Assembly: GCF_016863175.1 (NCBI RefSeq)
Contig: NZ_BOOJ01000008.1
Coordinates: 186,001-250,000, forward strand
DNA length: 64,000 bases
Direction of reading: 5' to 3'
Source: Paraplanobispora siamensis
Lineage (GTDB): Bacteria; Actinomycetota; Actinomycetes; Streptosporangiales; Streptosporangiaceae
Each line of letters begins with the position of its first letter. The first letter of the stretch is position 1. Below the pieces are notes generated by a model. The model was not told where the DNA came from and did not search any database. It saw only the letters and a program-made list of their open reading frames with translations. The translations under genes were made by a program, and so were the position numbers. Below, in pieces: positions 7,756-17,687 of this stretch.

Positions 7756-10266
7756 TCAGCCCGAGGCCAGCGAGCCGACGATCGACGCCCGCGCCGCCCG
7801 GCGCGCCGGCAGCACCGCGGCCACCACCCCGGCCAGGCCCGACAGCGCCACGAACGCCAGGATCTGCGGGATCGGGAGCTGGAAGACGACCCCGGTGGTC
7901 ATCGTCGTCGTCGCGGCCCAGCCGAACACGGCCCCGAGCGCCACGCCCACCAGGGCGCCGATGATGCCCAGGACCAGCGCCTCGACCGAGAGCATGCGGC
8001 GCAGCTGCGGCCGGGTCAGCCCCAGCGCCCGCAGCAGGGCCGACTCGCGGGTGCGCTCGTGCACCGACAGCGACAGCGTGTTCGCGATGCCCAGCAGCGA
8101 GATGAGGATCGCCAGGCCGAGCAGGCCCGTGATGATCATCAGCATCATGTCGAGCGCCTCGTCGAACTCCCCGCGGATCTCGGTCGAGCTGGCCACCTTC
8201 GCCGTCGGGTACGGCTGCGCCGCCGCCTCGACCGCCTTGCGCGCGCTCTCCTCGGCCACGCCGTCCTTGACGTTGGCGATGATCTGGCCGTCGCCCAGCG
8301 GGCCGAAGTACCGGTCGAAATCCTGCTCGGGGACGGTCACCTCGGGCAGCAGGGCGTTCTCCCCGAGGAACGTGGCGACCACCTTGAGCCGCACCGTGCC
8401 GTCCTCGGTCGTCTTCACCGCGATGGTGTCGCCGACCTCGGCCTTCAGGTCCTTGACGACGTAGTCGGCCAGGGCCACGGTGCCGGGCTTCAGATCGCCG
8501 AACGAACCGGTGTCGGCCTTCGGGGTGAAGTCCGCGGCGGCGGTGAACGTGCCGACCTCGAACTCGCCGTTCCCCCCGATCTTCGCCGAGGCGGCGCGCA
8601 GCGCCACCACGGAGGCCAGCTCCGGCCTCGTCCGCAGGTCCTCGGCCAGCGCCCGGGGGAGGGCCCCCTGGTCGCCCTGGGAGGCGACCAGGTAGTCCAC
8701 CGGGAACTGCTCGTCGAGCTTGGCGTTGTAGGTCACCCGCAGCGTCGCGGTGAGCACCGAGATCAGCGTCATCAGCGTCACGCCGATGGTCAGCGCCACC
8801 GTCGTGGTCGCCGACCGCTTCGGGTTGCGCTGGGAGTTGTCCACCGCCAGCCTGCCCGGCACGCCGAACAGTCTTCCGGGAAGCCACCCGACGAACGCGC
8901 TGAGCGGCTTGACCAGCACCGGCCCGAGGATCAGCACCGCCAGGAAGGTCAGGGCGCCGCCGCCCATGACGGTGAACAGCGCCGCCTCACCCGGCTCCTG
9001 GGTCACCCCGAGCACCGTCGCGCCGACCCCGGCCAGCAGGAACAGCCCCGCGAACACGACCCGGACCACCCCGGTCCTGAAGGTCTGCTCCTCCACCTGC
9101 GAGCGCAGCGCGGCGATCGGCGCCACCCGCGTCGCCGCCCGGGCCGGCAGCAGCGCCGCCGCGATCGTCACGACGATTCCGAGCACCATCCCGATCGCGA
9201 CCGTGCGGGGCGCCAGCGCCACCCCGTCGGTGGGCACGTCCAGCCCGGTCCGGCCGATCACCGCCAGCGCCCCGGCCCCCAGTCCCAGGCCGGTCAGCAG
9301 GCCGAGCACCGAGGAGATCAGGCCGACCACCGCGGACTCCAGCACGATCGAGCCGAACACCTGCCTGCGCGTGGCGCCGATGCAGCGCAGCAGCGCCATC
9401 TCGCGGGTCCGCTGGGCCACCAGGATGTTGAACGTGTTGTAGATCACCAGGGCGGCGACGAACATCGCGACCAGGCCGAACAGCAGCAGGCCCAGGGTCA
9501 GCATCTTCGTGTCCGCGCCGTTGGCGGCGGCCAGCTCCTCGGCGTGCTTCGCGCCGGTCTTGACCTCCCCCCGGGCGCCCACGGCCGCGGCGACCGACGC
9601 GCGCAGGGTCTCGGCGGTCACGCCCTCGGCGGCGGCCACGTCGATCTCGCGGAAGTCCTTCTCGCCGCTCATCTTCATCGCGGTGTCGGTGGTGAAGCCG
9701 ACCGCGCCGCTGTAGGCCAGCGCCTGGTCCACGCCGACGTCGAACAGCCCGACCAGCGTGAACTCGTGCTTGACGTTCTTCGAGTCCAGGACGGTGATCC
9801 TGTCGCCCACCGCGAACCCGCGCGTCTTGGCGGTGTTCTCGTCCAGTACGGCCTCCGCCGCGCTCTTGGGCGCCGCGCCGCCGGTGATCTCGGTCCGGTT
9901 GAGCCTGCCGTCCGGGATCGAGACCGCCGAGGTCGGATAGTCACCGACGGCCTTGCCGTCCTTGCCGATCAGCGCCGCCGTACCGCGCACGATGCCCTGC
10001 GCGTCCGCCACGCCCTCGACGCCGCGGACCTTCTCCAGCAGCTCCGCTCCGACGGCCTGCTGCTCGCGTCCCCCGTCCTCCGCGGGCAGCACCACGACGT
10101 CGATCTTGTCGGCCGCCGCCGCGAACTTCTGCCGGAAACCCGCCTCGATGGTGTCGGTGAGCACGAACGTGCCCGCGATGAAGCCCACACCCAGCATGAT
10201 CGCCAGGGATGTGAGCAGCAGGCGCAGCTTGTGCGCCCGCAACCCGGCCAGAGTGGTCTTCAGCAC
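7756..10266 (-). CDS. ABC transporter permease, double FtsX-domain (MacB-like)
   Basis: The 836-residue protein starts [20 protein letters not shown] with the first membrane helix and a MacB_PCD-like extracytoplasmic domain (about 45-230). A first FtsX block of three helices follows, containing [23 protein letters not shown] second extracytoplasmic domain and second FtsX block follow, with [21 protein letters not shown]. This is the standard actinobacterial two-FtsX exporter. Such systems use ATP to drive export or envelope remodelling without themselves forming a classic channel. The start is a GTG at 10266, three bases after the ATPase stop, so the two form one operon. The substrate is unknown. 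Confidence 0.92.
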   Translation of the reverse strand: MLKTTLAGLRAHKLRLLLTSLAIMLGVGFIAGTFVLTDTIEAGFRQKFAAAADKIDVVVLPAEDGGREQQAVGAELLEKVRGVEGVADAQGIVRGTAALIGKDGKAVGDYPTSAVSIPDGRLNRTEITGGAAPKSAAEAVLDENTAKTRGFAVGDRITVLDSKNVKHEFTLVGLFDVGVDQALAYSGAVGFTTDTAMKMSGEKDFREIDVAAAEGVTAETLRASVAAAVGARGEVKTGAKHAEELAAANGADTKMLTLGLLLFGLVAMFVAALVIYNTFNILVAQRTREMALLRCIGATRRQVFGSIVLESAVVGLISSVLGLLTGLGLGAGALAVIGRTGLDVPTDGVALAPRTVAIGMVLGIVVTIAAALLPARAATRVAPIAALRSQVEEQTFRTGVVRVVFAGLFLLAGVGATVLGVTQEPGEAALFTVMGGGALTFLAVLILGPVLVKPLSAFVGWLPGRLFGVPGRLAVDNSQRNPKRSATTTVALTIGVTLMTLISVLTATLRVTYNAKLDEQFPVDYLVASQGDQGALPRALAEDLRTRPELASVVALRAASAKIGGNGEFEVGTFTAAADFTPKADTGSFGDLKPGTVALADYVVKDLKAEVGDTIAVKTTEDGTVRLKVVATFLGENALLPEVTVPEQDFDRYFGPLGDGQIIANVKDGVAEESARKAVEAAAQPYPTAKVASSTEIRGEFDEALDMMLMIITGLLGLAILISLLGIANTLSLSVHERTRESALLRALGLTRPQLRRMLSVEALVLGIIGALVGVALGAVFGWAATTTMTTGVVFQLPIPQILAFVALSGLAGVVAAVLPARRAARASIVGSLASG

Positions 10267-10268
10267 CC

Positions 10269-11039
10269 TCAGGCCTCCAGCTTCATCAGGGTGTCGAGCA
10301 CCGACTGGGGGCTGGGACGCATGAGCTCGCTGACCAGCAGGCCGTCCCGCAGGAAGATCACCCGGTCGGCGTAGGAGGCCGCGACCGGGTCGTGGGTGAC
10401 CATCACGATCGTCTGCCCCAGCTCCCGCACCGAGGTGCGCAGGAACGACAGCACCTCGGCGCCGCTGCGCGAGTCCAGGTTCCCGGTCGGCTCGTCGGCG
10501 AAGATGACCTGCGGCTTGCTGATCAGCGCCCGCGCCACCGCCACGCGCTGCTGCTGACCGCCCGACAGCTCGGTCGGCTTGTGCCCGAGCCGGTCGCGCA
10601 GGCCGACCGTCTCCACGACCCGGTCGAACAGGTCCTGGTCGGCCTTGCGGCCGGAGATCTCCAGCGGGAGCCGGATGTTCTGTTCGGCCGTCAGCGTCGG
10701 CAGCAGGTTGAAGGCCTGGAAGATGAACCCGATCCGCTCACGCCTGAGCAGCGTGAGCTGCTTGTCGTTGAGCCCGGTCAGCTCCACGTCGCCGATGTGC
10801 ACCTTCCCGCCGCTGACCGCGTCCAGGCCGGCCAGGCAGTGCATCAGCGTCGACTTGCCGGACCCCGAGGGGCCCATGATCGCGGTGAAGGCGCCCGTCT
10901 CGAAGGAGACGTCCACCCCCCGAAGGGCGTGCACGGCCGCGTCGCCCTGGCCGTAGACCTTGGTCAGGCCCCGGGCCACCACGGCGGGCGCCGCGTTCCC
11001 CCGCGCGTTCCACGCACCGACCTCTCCGGTGATAGTCAC
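10269..11039 (-). CDS. ABC transporter ATP-binding protein (MacB/LolD-like)
   Basis: This 256-residue ATPase has Walker A (GPSGSGKST), signature [15 protein letters not shown], Walker B ([12 protein letters not shown]) and the switch His in MVTHDPVAA, all of the MacB/LolD class that partners with FtsX permeases. The GTG at 11039 is preferred because GGGAGA lies seven bases upstream. The frame is open to 11108, but that extension is not family-like. It is translated just before the permease. A histidine kinase and response regulator lie nearby at 12.4-14.2 kb on the other strand and might respond to the same envelope signal, though nothing in the sequence links them directly. Confidence 0.94.
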   Translation of the reverse strand: MTITGEVGAWNARGNAAPAVVARGLTKVYGQGDAAVHALRGVDVSFETGAFTAIMGPSGSGKSTLMHCLAGLDAVSGGKVHIGDVELTGLNDKQLTLLRRERIGFIFQAFNLLPTLTAEQNIRLPLEISGRKADQDLFDRVVETVGLRDRLGHKPTELSGGQQQRVAVARALISKPQVIFADEPTGNLDSRSGAEVLSFLRTSVRELGQTIVMVTHDPVAASYADRVIFLRDGLLVSELMRPSPQSVLDTLMKLEA

Positions 11040-11223
11040 GTCAGTCTCTCCCGAAAACGAATGCCTTATGACGAGATAGACGCTATTGCCAGGGGAAACG
11101 CGGGCCATCGGACTCGTGGACGGACTTCACCTCCCCCGCAGGGCCACTCCCGTCCCACGGGTGCGACCAGTGGGTGAGTCCTCCATCGGCCATTCGGACG
11201 ATCCGTCCGGCGGCGGGCGCGGA

Positions 11224-12285
11224 TCAGATCAGCCCGCAGCGGCGGCACCTTCCCCGCCGGCGCAGGTGATAGCCGGCGGTGGCGACGCCCAGGGCCACCG
11301 CCCACAGCGGCCAGTACGTGATCGGGTTGGCCAGCCAGGAGACCGGGTCGGTCCAGTCGGTGACGCGCACGGCCGTGGCCCCGGCCGAGGCCAGGACGAC
11401 CGTGATCACCGAGGCGAAGGTGACGGGGAAGACGGGCGGCACCCGCCGGCCGGCCAGCCCGACCACCCAGCGCGGCCAGACCTCGCCCCAGCGCTGCGCC
11501 AGCCCGAGCGTGAGCACGCCGCCGAGCGCGGCCAGCGTCGCCAGTCCGGCGCCCGCCCACACCAGGCCGGTCTCGTGCAGCCACCGCAGGCCCTCGTCGG
11601 GGACCAGCAGCGGGATCTCCAGTGCCCACGCCCACCGGACCACGGCGTAGAAGAGGGGGATGGCGAAGGCGACGTAGGCCGCCCGGCGTCCCCAGCGCGC
11701 CGCCGCGGCGGGCCGGGTCCAGGCGGAGTGCCCGTCCTCGGCCCGCCCGCAGCTCTGGCAGCACCCGGCGGAACGACGCTGGAAGGCCAGCGCCGTCGCC
11801 CCCCACAGCACCCCTCCGGCCATGCAGATCATCAGGTTCAGCACCGGCCACGGCAGCGCCGTCTCGAAGTAGTTCGCCGGGGGCCAGCCCCAGGGCAGGC
11901 CGACCAGGGCGATCGGCGCGTAGGCCACCGCGACCAGGACCCGCTGGTCGGGGACGAGAACGGTCAGGGTGAGGGCGGCGGCCCAGGCCAGGACGAGCGC
12001 CACCGCCCGCGGAGCGCCGCGCAGCCGTACCCTGGCCAGGACCAGCGCCAGCAGCGCGCCCGCGGCGCCCAGCACGGCGATGACGGGCGCGGTCCCGGCC
12101 GCCGTCGCGGCGCCGAGCAGCGACTCGGCCCGGGCGTCGGGGATGTCGCCCTCCCCGAAGGGGAAGCCCCGCCCGCCGAGCGCCCACCAGAGTCCGAGCC
12201 CGCCGTAGACGAGCGACCAGGCACCCGCCGCGTAGGCCGCCCACCGGGACCAGCGGGCCGTCGTTGGAGTGATCGTCGTATCCAT
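11224..12285 (-). CDS. Polytopic membrane protein of unknown function
   Basis: The 353-residue protein begins with ATG at 12285. It has about nine to ten hydrophobic segments, starting with WAAYAAGAWSLVYGGLGLWW, in two similar halves: RWSRWAAYAAGAWSLVYGG and RWGRRAAYVAFAIPLFYAV both open with a Trp/Arg-rich helix. A cytoplasmic-looking loop carries CCQSCGRA, and the C-terminus ends RCRRCGLI. Together these could bind a metal or form disulphides. I do not recognise a named family. Its start faces the histidine kinase gene, with 129 bp between them, so the two may share a divergent promoter region. Confidence 0.75.
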   Translation of the reverse strand: MDTTITPTTARWSRWAAYAAGAWSLVYGGLGLWWALGGRGFPFGEGDIPDARAESLLGAATAAGTAPVIAVLGAAGALLALVLARVRLRGAPRAVALVLAWAAALTLTVLVPDQRVLVAVAYAPIALVGLPWGWPPANYFETALPWPVLNLMICMAGGVLWGATALAFQRRSAGCCQSCGRAEDGHSAWTRPAAAARWGRRAAYVAFAIPLFYAVVRWAWALEIPLLVPDEGLRWLHETGLVWAGAGLATLAALGGVLTLGLAQRWGEVWPRWVVGLAGRRVPPVFPVTFASVITVVLASAGATAVRVTDWTDPVSWLANPITYWPLWAVALGVATAGYHLRRRGRCRRCGLI

Positions 12286-12401
12286 GGCCCCAGCGTGGGC
12301 CGGGGACGGGCGCGAGTCCCATCCGCCATCCGGGGGATCCGGTACGGCTTCGGCCGTCTTCGATCGGCCGTCCGGGAGATCCGCTCCTCCCGGCCGCCCT
12401 C

Positions 12402-12415
12402 TACAGTCAGCGCCA
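12402..12415 (+). promoter_or_regulatory. Leaderless promoter candidate for the histidine kinase at 12415
   Basis: TACAGT at 12402-12407 matches TANNNT and ends seven bases before the ATG at 12415, where no ribosome binding site is visible. Transcription would start at the ATG. Confidence 0.4.
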
Positions 12416-13440
12416 TGGAAGTGATCTCGGCATGCCTGGCGCTGGCCGCGATGGTCGCGGTCTTCGCGCCGCGGGTCCCCGTCGCGGTGGCGGCGGGTGC
12501 GGCCGGGGCCGTGTCTCTCGCGATCACCGCCGCTCAGCCGCTGCTGGGGCGGCAGTCCGAGGCCACCGTCTGGATGATGGTCGAGACGGTCCCGCTGCTC
12601 GTGCTGGTCCTGCTGGCGGCCCGGGGTGCGCCGGGCCGGCGGGCCGCCGTCGTGACGGCGCTGCCGGGACTGGCCGTCGCGCTGATACTCGTCCGTGTCC
12701 TGTGGCCCGGCGAACTGCTCCTGATGGCCGGGGCGTGCGCGGCCTGGTCCCTGCCCGCGATCGCGGCCGCAGGGGCGGGCCTCTACCTGCGCTCCCTCGA
12801 CGGCGCCCGGCGCCGCGCGGTGGCCGAGGCCAGGCGCGCGCAGCGGCTCGCCCTCGCCGGTGACCTGCACGACTACGTCGCCCACGATGTGGGCGGCATG
12901 CTCGTCCAGGCGCAGGCCGCCCGGCTGGTCGCCGGCCCGGTGCCGCCCGCCGTCGCCGAGGCGCTGCGGCGCATCGAGGAGGCCGGGCAGCGGGCGCTGG
13001 CCTCCCTGGACAGGACCGTGGAGATGCTCCACGACCGGCAGGACGCCCTCGGGAGCGACCACCGCCTGCCCGGTGTCGAAGGGCTGGAGAGCCTGGTCGA
13101 GGGGTTCTCTCCGGCGGCGGACCTCACTGTGACCCCCGGCCTGGACCTGTCACGGGAGACCTCCGCCACCGTCTACCGGGTGGTGACCGAGGCGCTCACC
13201 AACGTGCGCAGGCACGCCGTACAGGCGACCCGGGTGGAGGTCGCGGTCACCCGGGAGGGGAGGAACGTGCGGGTGCGGATCACCGACGACGGCGGCGGCC
13301 ACTCCGAGGCCTCCCGCCGGGGCGGGTTCGGGCTGGCCGGCCTGGCGGAGCGGGCCGAGATCCTGGGCGGGTCGCTGGAGGCGGGCCCCATCGGGGACGG
13401 CTGGCATGTGACCGCGCTCCTGCCCGCGGAGGCGGCATGA
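12415..13440 (+). CDS. Sensor histidine kinase, NarX/DesK-type (HisKA_3)
   Basis: The 341-residue membrane kinase has four to five hydrophobic segments in the first 130 residues and almost no extracytoplasmic domain, so it probably senses the membrane itself. The dimerisation helix reads LALAGDLHDYVAHDVGGML, with phospho-acceptor His152. The usual ER.RIAREL lead-in is replaced by a looser sequence. The ATPase domain shows VVTEALTNVRRHA, ITDDGGG and a GFGLAGLAERAEILGG lid. The response regulator gene follows 102 bp downstream. It points away from the membrane protein and the ABC exporter on the minus strand. Confidence 0.9.
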   Translation: MEVISACLALAAMVAVFAPRVPVAVAAGAAGAVSLAITAAQPLLGRQSEATVWMMVETVPLLVLVLLAARGAPGRRAAVVTALPGLAVALILVRVLWPGELLLMAGACAAWSLPAIAAAGAGLYLRSLDGARRRAVAEARRAQRLALAGDLHDYVAHDVGGMLVQAQAARLVAGPVPPAVAEALRRIEEAGQRALASLDRTVEMLHDRQDALGSDHRLPGVEGLESLVEGFSPAADLTVTPGLDLSRETSATVYRVVTEALTNVRRHAVQATRVEVAVTREGRNVRVRITDDGGGHSEASRRGGFGLAGLAERAEILGGSLEAGPIGDGWHVTALLPAEAA

Positions 13441-13542
13441 CCGGGTGGACCCACGAGGCGGAGACGGTGAGCGTGATCAGGGAACCCGCGGAACGGAGAC
13501 GACAGGCGTGATCAAGAGGATTCACGGGACGGGGGCGGCGGC

Positions 13543-14175
13543 ATGACCACGCGGATACTTCTCGCCGACGATCAGGAGGACGTGCGCATCGGGTTCCGGC
13601 TCATCCTGGACGCCCAGCCCGACATGACCGTCGTGGCCGAGGCCGCCGACGGGCGCAGCGCGGTCGAGCAGGCCCGCCATCTGCGCCCCGACGTGGTGCT
13701 CGCCGACATCCGCATGCCCCGCCTCGACGGGCTGAAGGTCACCAGGCTGCTGGCGGGTGAGACCCGGGTGATCGTGGTGACCACCTTCGACCTCGACGAG
13801 TACGTCCACGCCGCGCTGCGCGACGGTGCGTGCGGGTTCCTGCTGAAGCGGTCGGGCCCGGCCCTGCTCGTCGAGGCGGTCCGCGCGGCCATGGCCGGTG
13901 ACACGCTGATCAGTCCGCAGATCACCGTCCGGCTGCTCCGCCGCCTGCGCGTCCCCGCCGAGCCGGTCCCGTCGCCCGCCGAGCCGCTGACCGCCCGCGA
14001 ACTGGAGATCGCCCGCCTCGTCGCGCACGGCGGGACGAACGCCGACATCGCCGCCGAGCTGGTGATCAGCCCCGGGACGGTCAAGACGCACATCGCCAAC
14101 ATCCAGCGCAAGGTCGGCGCCGCCAACCGCGTCGGCATCGCCGCCTGGGCCTGGAGCACGGGCCAGATGGGCTGA
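13543..14175 (+). CDS. NarL/LuxR-family response regulator
   Basis: The 210-residue cytoplasmic regulator has an N-terminal receiver (acidic pocket LADDQED, phospho-acceptor Asp55 in VLADIRMP, conserved Lys in FLLKRSG). A LuxR-type HTH follows (LTARELEIARLVAHGGTNAD, then GTVKTHIANIQRKVGAANR). It is preceded by GGGGGCGGCGGC rather than a good ribosome site. It is the natural partner of the kinase at 12415. Its targets are unknown; the nearby ABC exporter is one candidate. An IgA-like direct repeat or operator was not found in the gap before it. Confidence 0.92.
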   Translation: MTTRILLADDQEDVRIGFRLILDAQPDMTVVAEAADGRSAVEQARHLRPDVVLADIRMPRLDGLKVTRLLAGETRVIVVTTFDLDEYVHAALRDGACGFLLKRSGPALLVEAVRAAMAGDTLISPQITVRLLRRLRVPAEPVPSPAEPLTARELEIARLVAHGGTNADIAAELVISPGTVKTHIANIQRKVGAANRVGIAAWAWSTGQMG

Positions 14176-14396
14176 GCGCCGACCGGGACCGGTACCCGCC
14201 GGACGGGCGGCACCCGGCCCACCGCGCACACGCTTCACGGGCGGGCCCAGGGGCATCCGCCCGGCCGATCCCTCCTCTGGGGACAGATCGCGGCAGGCTG
14301 CTGGAGGGCCACACGAGAAGGGATCTCTTGCGCATCCCGGACCGGCATACCTCCGGCCGCAACGCCGCCCGAGCAGGCGTCACGGTCGCCAGAGGA

Positions 14397-14747
14397 TCAT
14401 CCCTGGCCGCCGATGACCCGGCGGATGCCGTTGTACTTGCCGTCGAGGATGCGCAGCATCAGCTGATAGCGCAGCGTGGTGTCCATGTGGGTGAGGGTCT
14501 GCTGGTCGAGGTTGACGTTGTTGCCGTTGGTGCGGGTGGGCTCCAGGGAGCGGGCCACGGTGGGGCGCACCTGTGCGGGGGAGTCCCCCTTCTCGATCGC
14601 GGCACGCAGCTCTTGTTCGAACTGCACCCGCCCGGCCAGGAACCCGGGGGTCTCGATGTTCGCGATGTTGTCGGCGACCACCCGCTGTCGCATGGACAGC
14701 CCGTCCAGGGCGACATGGAGCATCTGTACCACCGTGCCGTCAAACAT
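14397..14747 (-). CDS. flgB: FlgB-like flagellar basal-body rod protein, solitary
   Basis: The 116-residue protein matches FlgB from end to end. It has SMRQRVVADNIANIETPGFLA near residue 19, a middle variable part, TNGNNVNLDQQ at about 73 and a C-terminal helix ending MLRILDGKYNGIRRVIGG. FlgB is a proximal rod subunit of the flagellum exported by the flagellar type III system. The ATG at 14747 has a strong GGGAGG five bases upstream, so the gene looks expressible. It normally sits with flgC and fliE, but neither is near. The flanks are unrelated two-component genes. It may be a relic, or part of a flagellar set located elsewhere. Confidence 0.85.
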   Translation of the reverse strand: MFDGTVVQMLHVALDGLSMRQRVVADNIANIETPGFLAGRVQFEQELRAAIEKGDSPAQVRPTVARSLEPTRTNGNNVNLDQQTLTHMDTTLRYQLMLRILDGKYNGIRRVIGGQG

Positions 14748-14897
14748 CGCATCCTCCCAGAGGTGTCATGCTCTGCTCCCAGGTGCGGGCACCTGACCTC
14801 ACCTGCCCTATCGGCAGCACCGAGCCGAAGCTGAGCAGAACCCGAGGCGGGCCCCACCCGCCTTCGGCCGCGCGGCCCACAAGCGCCGCAACGTCAT

Positions 14898-15578
14898 CTA
14901 GTCCGCCGAGTGCGGGACGACCAGTCCGGACTCGTAGGCGTACACCACCACCTGCGCCCGGTCGCGCAGCCCCAGCTTGGCCAGCACCCGTCCCAGGTGC
15001 GTCTTGACCGTCGCCTCGGCCAGTTCCAGCCGCTCGGCGATCTCCATGTTGGACAGCCCCCGGGCCACCAGCACCAGGACCTCACGCTCCCGCGCGGTCA
15101 GTCCCGGCAGGGCCGGGGCCCGTGCCTCGCCCGGGGACGGCAGGTGCACCGCGAAGCGCTCCAGCAGCCGCCGCGTCGTGCTCGGCGCCACCACCGCGTC
15201 CCCGCTGTGCACCGAGCGGATGGCGCTGACCAGGTCGGCCGGGGGGACGTCTTTCAGCAGGAACCCCGACGCCCCGGCCTTCAGCGCCGCGAACGCGTAC
15301 TCGTCCAGGTCGAACGTCGTCAGGATCAGCACCCGCGGCGCCTCGTCCGCCGCGCGGATCAGCCTCGTGGCCTCCACCCCGTCCATGACGGGCATGCGCA
15401 CGTCCATCAGCACGACGTCGACCCCGCCCGCCCGCGCCGCCTCGACCGCCGTGCGCCCGTCCGCGGCCTCGGCCACCACCTCGATGTCGGGCTGGGCCTG
15501 CAGCACCATCCGGAACCCCGTGCGCAGCAGCTCCTGGTCGTCGACCAGCATCACCCGGATCGCCGGCCGGCCCGTCAT
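14898..15578 (-). CDS. NarL/LuxR-family response regulator
   Basis: The 226-residue protein has a receiver domain with phospho-acceptor Asp59 (VVLMDVRMPVMDG) and conserved Lys in FLLKDVPP. The C-terminal LuxR HTH reads LTAREREVLVLVARGLSN, then ATVKTHLGRVLAKLGLRDR. Its ATG overlaps the kinase stop by four bases, so kinase and regulator are made together. Actinobacteria have many such pairs and this one has no transporter next to it, so the regulon cannot be guessed. Confidence 0.94.
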   Translation of the reverse strand: MTGRPAIRVMLVDDQELLRTGFRMVLQAQPDIEVVAEAADGRTAVEAARAGGVDVVLMDVRMPVMDGVEATRLIRAADEAPRVLILTTFDLDEYAFAALKAGASGFLLKDVPPADLVSAIRSVHSGDAVVAPSTTRRLLERFAVHLPSPGEARAPALPGLTAREREVLVLVARGLSNMEIAERLELAEATVKTHLGRVLAKLGLRDRAQVVVYAYESGLVVPHSAD

Positions 15579-16771
15579 GCCGCACGGCTCCCGCCGGACT
15601 CGCCCACCGGCAGGTGGGCGACGACCTCGAAGCCGCCCCCCGGCCTCGGTCCCGCCTCGACCGTCCCGCCGAACATCGCGGCCCGCTCGCGCATGCCCAC
15701 CAGGCCGTGCCCGCCCGGCCTGCGCAGCGCCGCCGCCCCGCGACCGTCGTCGGACACCCGCACCACCAGCTCGCGCACGCCGTACTCCATCTCCACCGAG
15801 GCCCTGGTCCCCGGGCCACCGTGTTTGAGCGTATTGGTCAGCGCCTCCTGGACGATCCGGTACACCGTCAACTGCTCACCCTCGGGCAGCTCCTGCGGCT
15901 CGCCGGTGACCCGCATCTCGACGGGCAGGCCCGAGGAGCGCACCCGCGCGATCAGGTCCTCCAGCTCCGGCAGGCCCGGCTGCGGCGCGTAGTCCTCCGC
16001 CCCGCCCTCGTCGGCCCGCAGCACCCCCACCATCCTGCGCATCTCCGCCAGCGCCCGGCGCCCCGTCACCGAGATCGCCTGCACCGCGCGGCGCGCCTGC
16101 TCGGGATCCCGGTCGATCGCGTATCCCGCCCCGTCCGCCTGGACGATGATCACACTCACGTTGTGCGCGACCACGTCGTGCAGCTCCCGCGCGATCCGCG
16201 CGCGTTCCGCCGCCGCGGCCAGCCGCGCCTGCTGGTCCCGCTCGCGTTCGGCCCGCTCGGCCCGCTCCTCCAGGCCCTCCAGGTACCGGCGGCGCGTGTT
16301 GGCGTAGATCCCGGCGATCCAGATTGCGACCACGAACACCGACGTGCTGGCCCAGGTCTCGAAGTCGGGCTCGGTGGGGATGCGCCCGAACGACAGCGCC
16401 AGCCCCAGCTCCGCCACCAGGCCCGCCGCCACCGCCCAGCGCAGCGGCCGGTACGCCGCCACGGCGTACATCGCGATCAGCACCGCCAGGTTGGCCGGGT
16501 TCGGCTCCAGGCCGAAGCACCACTGGACGAAGCTGATCAGCGAGACGGCCGCGAACACCTCCAGGGGCCGCTGCCGCCGCAACAGCAGCGGGATCGTCAG
16601 GACGAAGCCCAGTCCGATGTACCACCAGAACACCGGGGCGGCCGGGTCGAAGACCGGCATGGTGGAGTACGACCACAGAGCGAGCAGGCACGTGAGCACG
16701 AACGGCGCCAGCCACATGACGTCCATCAGCGCGCCGTGCCGCCTGCTCCAGGCGTGAAATCGACCGAACAC
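15575..16771 (-). CDS. Sensor histidine kinase (HisKA_3, DesK/LiaS-like)
   Basis: The 398-residue kinase has about five hydrophobic segments in residues 20-155 and only short loops. A charged coiled-coil linker follows (LEERAERAERERDQQARL). The dimerisation helix is RARIARELHDVVAHNVSVII, with His198 as phospho-acceptor. The ATPase domain carries IVQEALTNTLKHGG, VSDDGRG and GHGLVGMRERA. This is the common actinobacterial intramembrane-sensing kinase. It is translated just before its response regulator. The 5' end faces the gene at 16939, with about 170 bp between them. Confidence 0.94.
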   Translation of the reverse strand: MFGRFHAWSRRHGALMDVMWLAPFVLTCLLALWSYSTMPVFDPAAPVFWWYIGLGFVLTIPLLLRRQRPLEVFAAVSLISFVQWCFGLEPNPANLAVLIAMYAVAAYRPLRWAVAAGLVAELGLALSFGRIPTEPDFETWASTSVFVVAIWIAGIYANTRRRYLEGLEERAERAERERDQQARLAAAAERARIARELHDVVAHNVSVIIVQADGAGYAIDRDPEQARRAVQAISVTGRRALAEMRRMVGVLRADEGGAEDYAPQPGLPELEDLIARVRSSGLPVEMRVTGEPQELPEGEQLTVYRIVQEALTNTLKHGGPGTRASVEMEYGVRELVVRVSDDGRGAAALRRPGGHGLVGMRERAAMFGGTVEAGPRPGGGFEVVAHLPVGESGGSRAA

Positions 16772-16938
16772 TCCTCAACCCTACGTATTCGCAGATCAGC
16801 GGCCTTCCACCATAAGGCGGAACCCGATGTACGACCCAGGTCGCATGTCTCCGTACGCCTTACGCGGCTCTTACGCCCCCTACTGCACCATGGTTTCCGG
16901 GAGCACCCTCCGGGGTGAGTAAAGGGAGAATGTTTGTG

Positions 16939-17610
16939 ATGGCGGATCACAACGACGCGGGGTCGCGCGGCGAAGAGGACGCGCCGCGCGACCCGGCGGA
17001 CCGGGGCGGCGACACCGTCGAGACCCCGGTTCCGGGCGGCACGAGTGACAGGCCCGGCTCCGCCGGTGCGCAGGCGGCCCCCGACGCGGGGGCGAGGGCC
17101 GCTGGGACGGGGACGGGGACGTTCGGGCAGCCCTCCGCCACGGGAGCCTACGGACCGTACGGCCCCGGCGGTCGTGGTTGGAGCGCTCCAGGCTGGGCGA
17201 CGACCACGACTGCGGCCGCTGCGCCGCCCCGCCCGGGCCGCTACGCCCGACTCACCGGCGCCGCGCGCGGCAGGACCTTCCAGATCGTCGCCGCCGCGCT
17301 CATCGGCGCCCTGGTCGGCGGCGGTTTCGTCGCTGTCGTCGACCGCTTCGGCGACCGCCACCGCGGCGGCTACGCCGCCGAGCGCATGGACGGCCGCGAG
17401 TGGCGCGGCCGCTCGCATGACGACGGGCGCGGATTCCGTGAGCGTGAGCGGGGAGGCGAGCGCGGTTACCGCGGGGGTCCGGGGATCCCGATGCCCCGGG
17501 ACGGCTCGCGTCTGCCCGGCCGGTGCACGCCCATCGAGGGCGGCTTCACCTGCACCTATCCGACGCCCCCTGCGCCGCAGACGCCGGCGACGCCTTCGCC
17601 CTCCTCCTGA
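16939..17610 (+). CDS. Single-span membrane protein with disordered ends, unknown function
   Basis: The 223-residue protein has an acidic/Gly/Pro-rich cytoplasmic N-terminus of about 105 residues. One hydrophobic helix follows (FQIVAAALIGALVGGGFVAVV), then an Arg/Gly-rich outer part and a Pro-rich tail containing two cysteines in RCTPIEGGFTCTYP that could form a disulphide. The ATG at 16939 follows AAAGGGAGA at a normal distance; GTG 16915 and ATG 16930 are alternatives. I do not recognise a family. It lies just upstream of a convergent tRNA gene. Confidence 0.65.
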   Translation: MADHNDAGSRGEEDAPRDPADRGGDTVETPVPGGTSDRPGSAGAQAAPDAGARAAGTGTGTFGQPSATGAYGPYGPGGRGWSAPGWATTTTAAAAPPRPGRYARLTGAARGRTFQIVAAALIGALVGGGFVAVVDRFGDRHRGGYAAERMDGREWRGRSHDDGRGFRERERGGERGYRGGPGIPMPRDGSRLPGRCTPIEGGFTCTYPTPPAPQTPATPSPSS

Positions 17611-17687
17611 GGGACCGGCCTCCCGGGGAACCGGCCTCGCGCGGGGCGGAGATCTCCGCGCGGGGTGCGCCCGGCGCGCTCCGTGTG

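Noticed and set aside
7699-10374. A very long open frame (about 890 codons) on the plus strand across the MacB-like permease and ATPase boundary.
   Set aside because: It is antisense to a well-supported FtsX permease, is Arg/Gly/Gln-rich, has no domain and arises from GC-rich third positions. Similar shadows occur opposite most genes here.
14176-14396. Search for flgC or fliE fragments downstream of flgB.
   Set aside because: No frame in this 221-bp gap resembles a flagellar rod protein in either strand.
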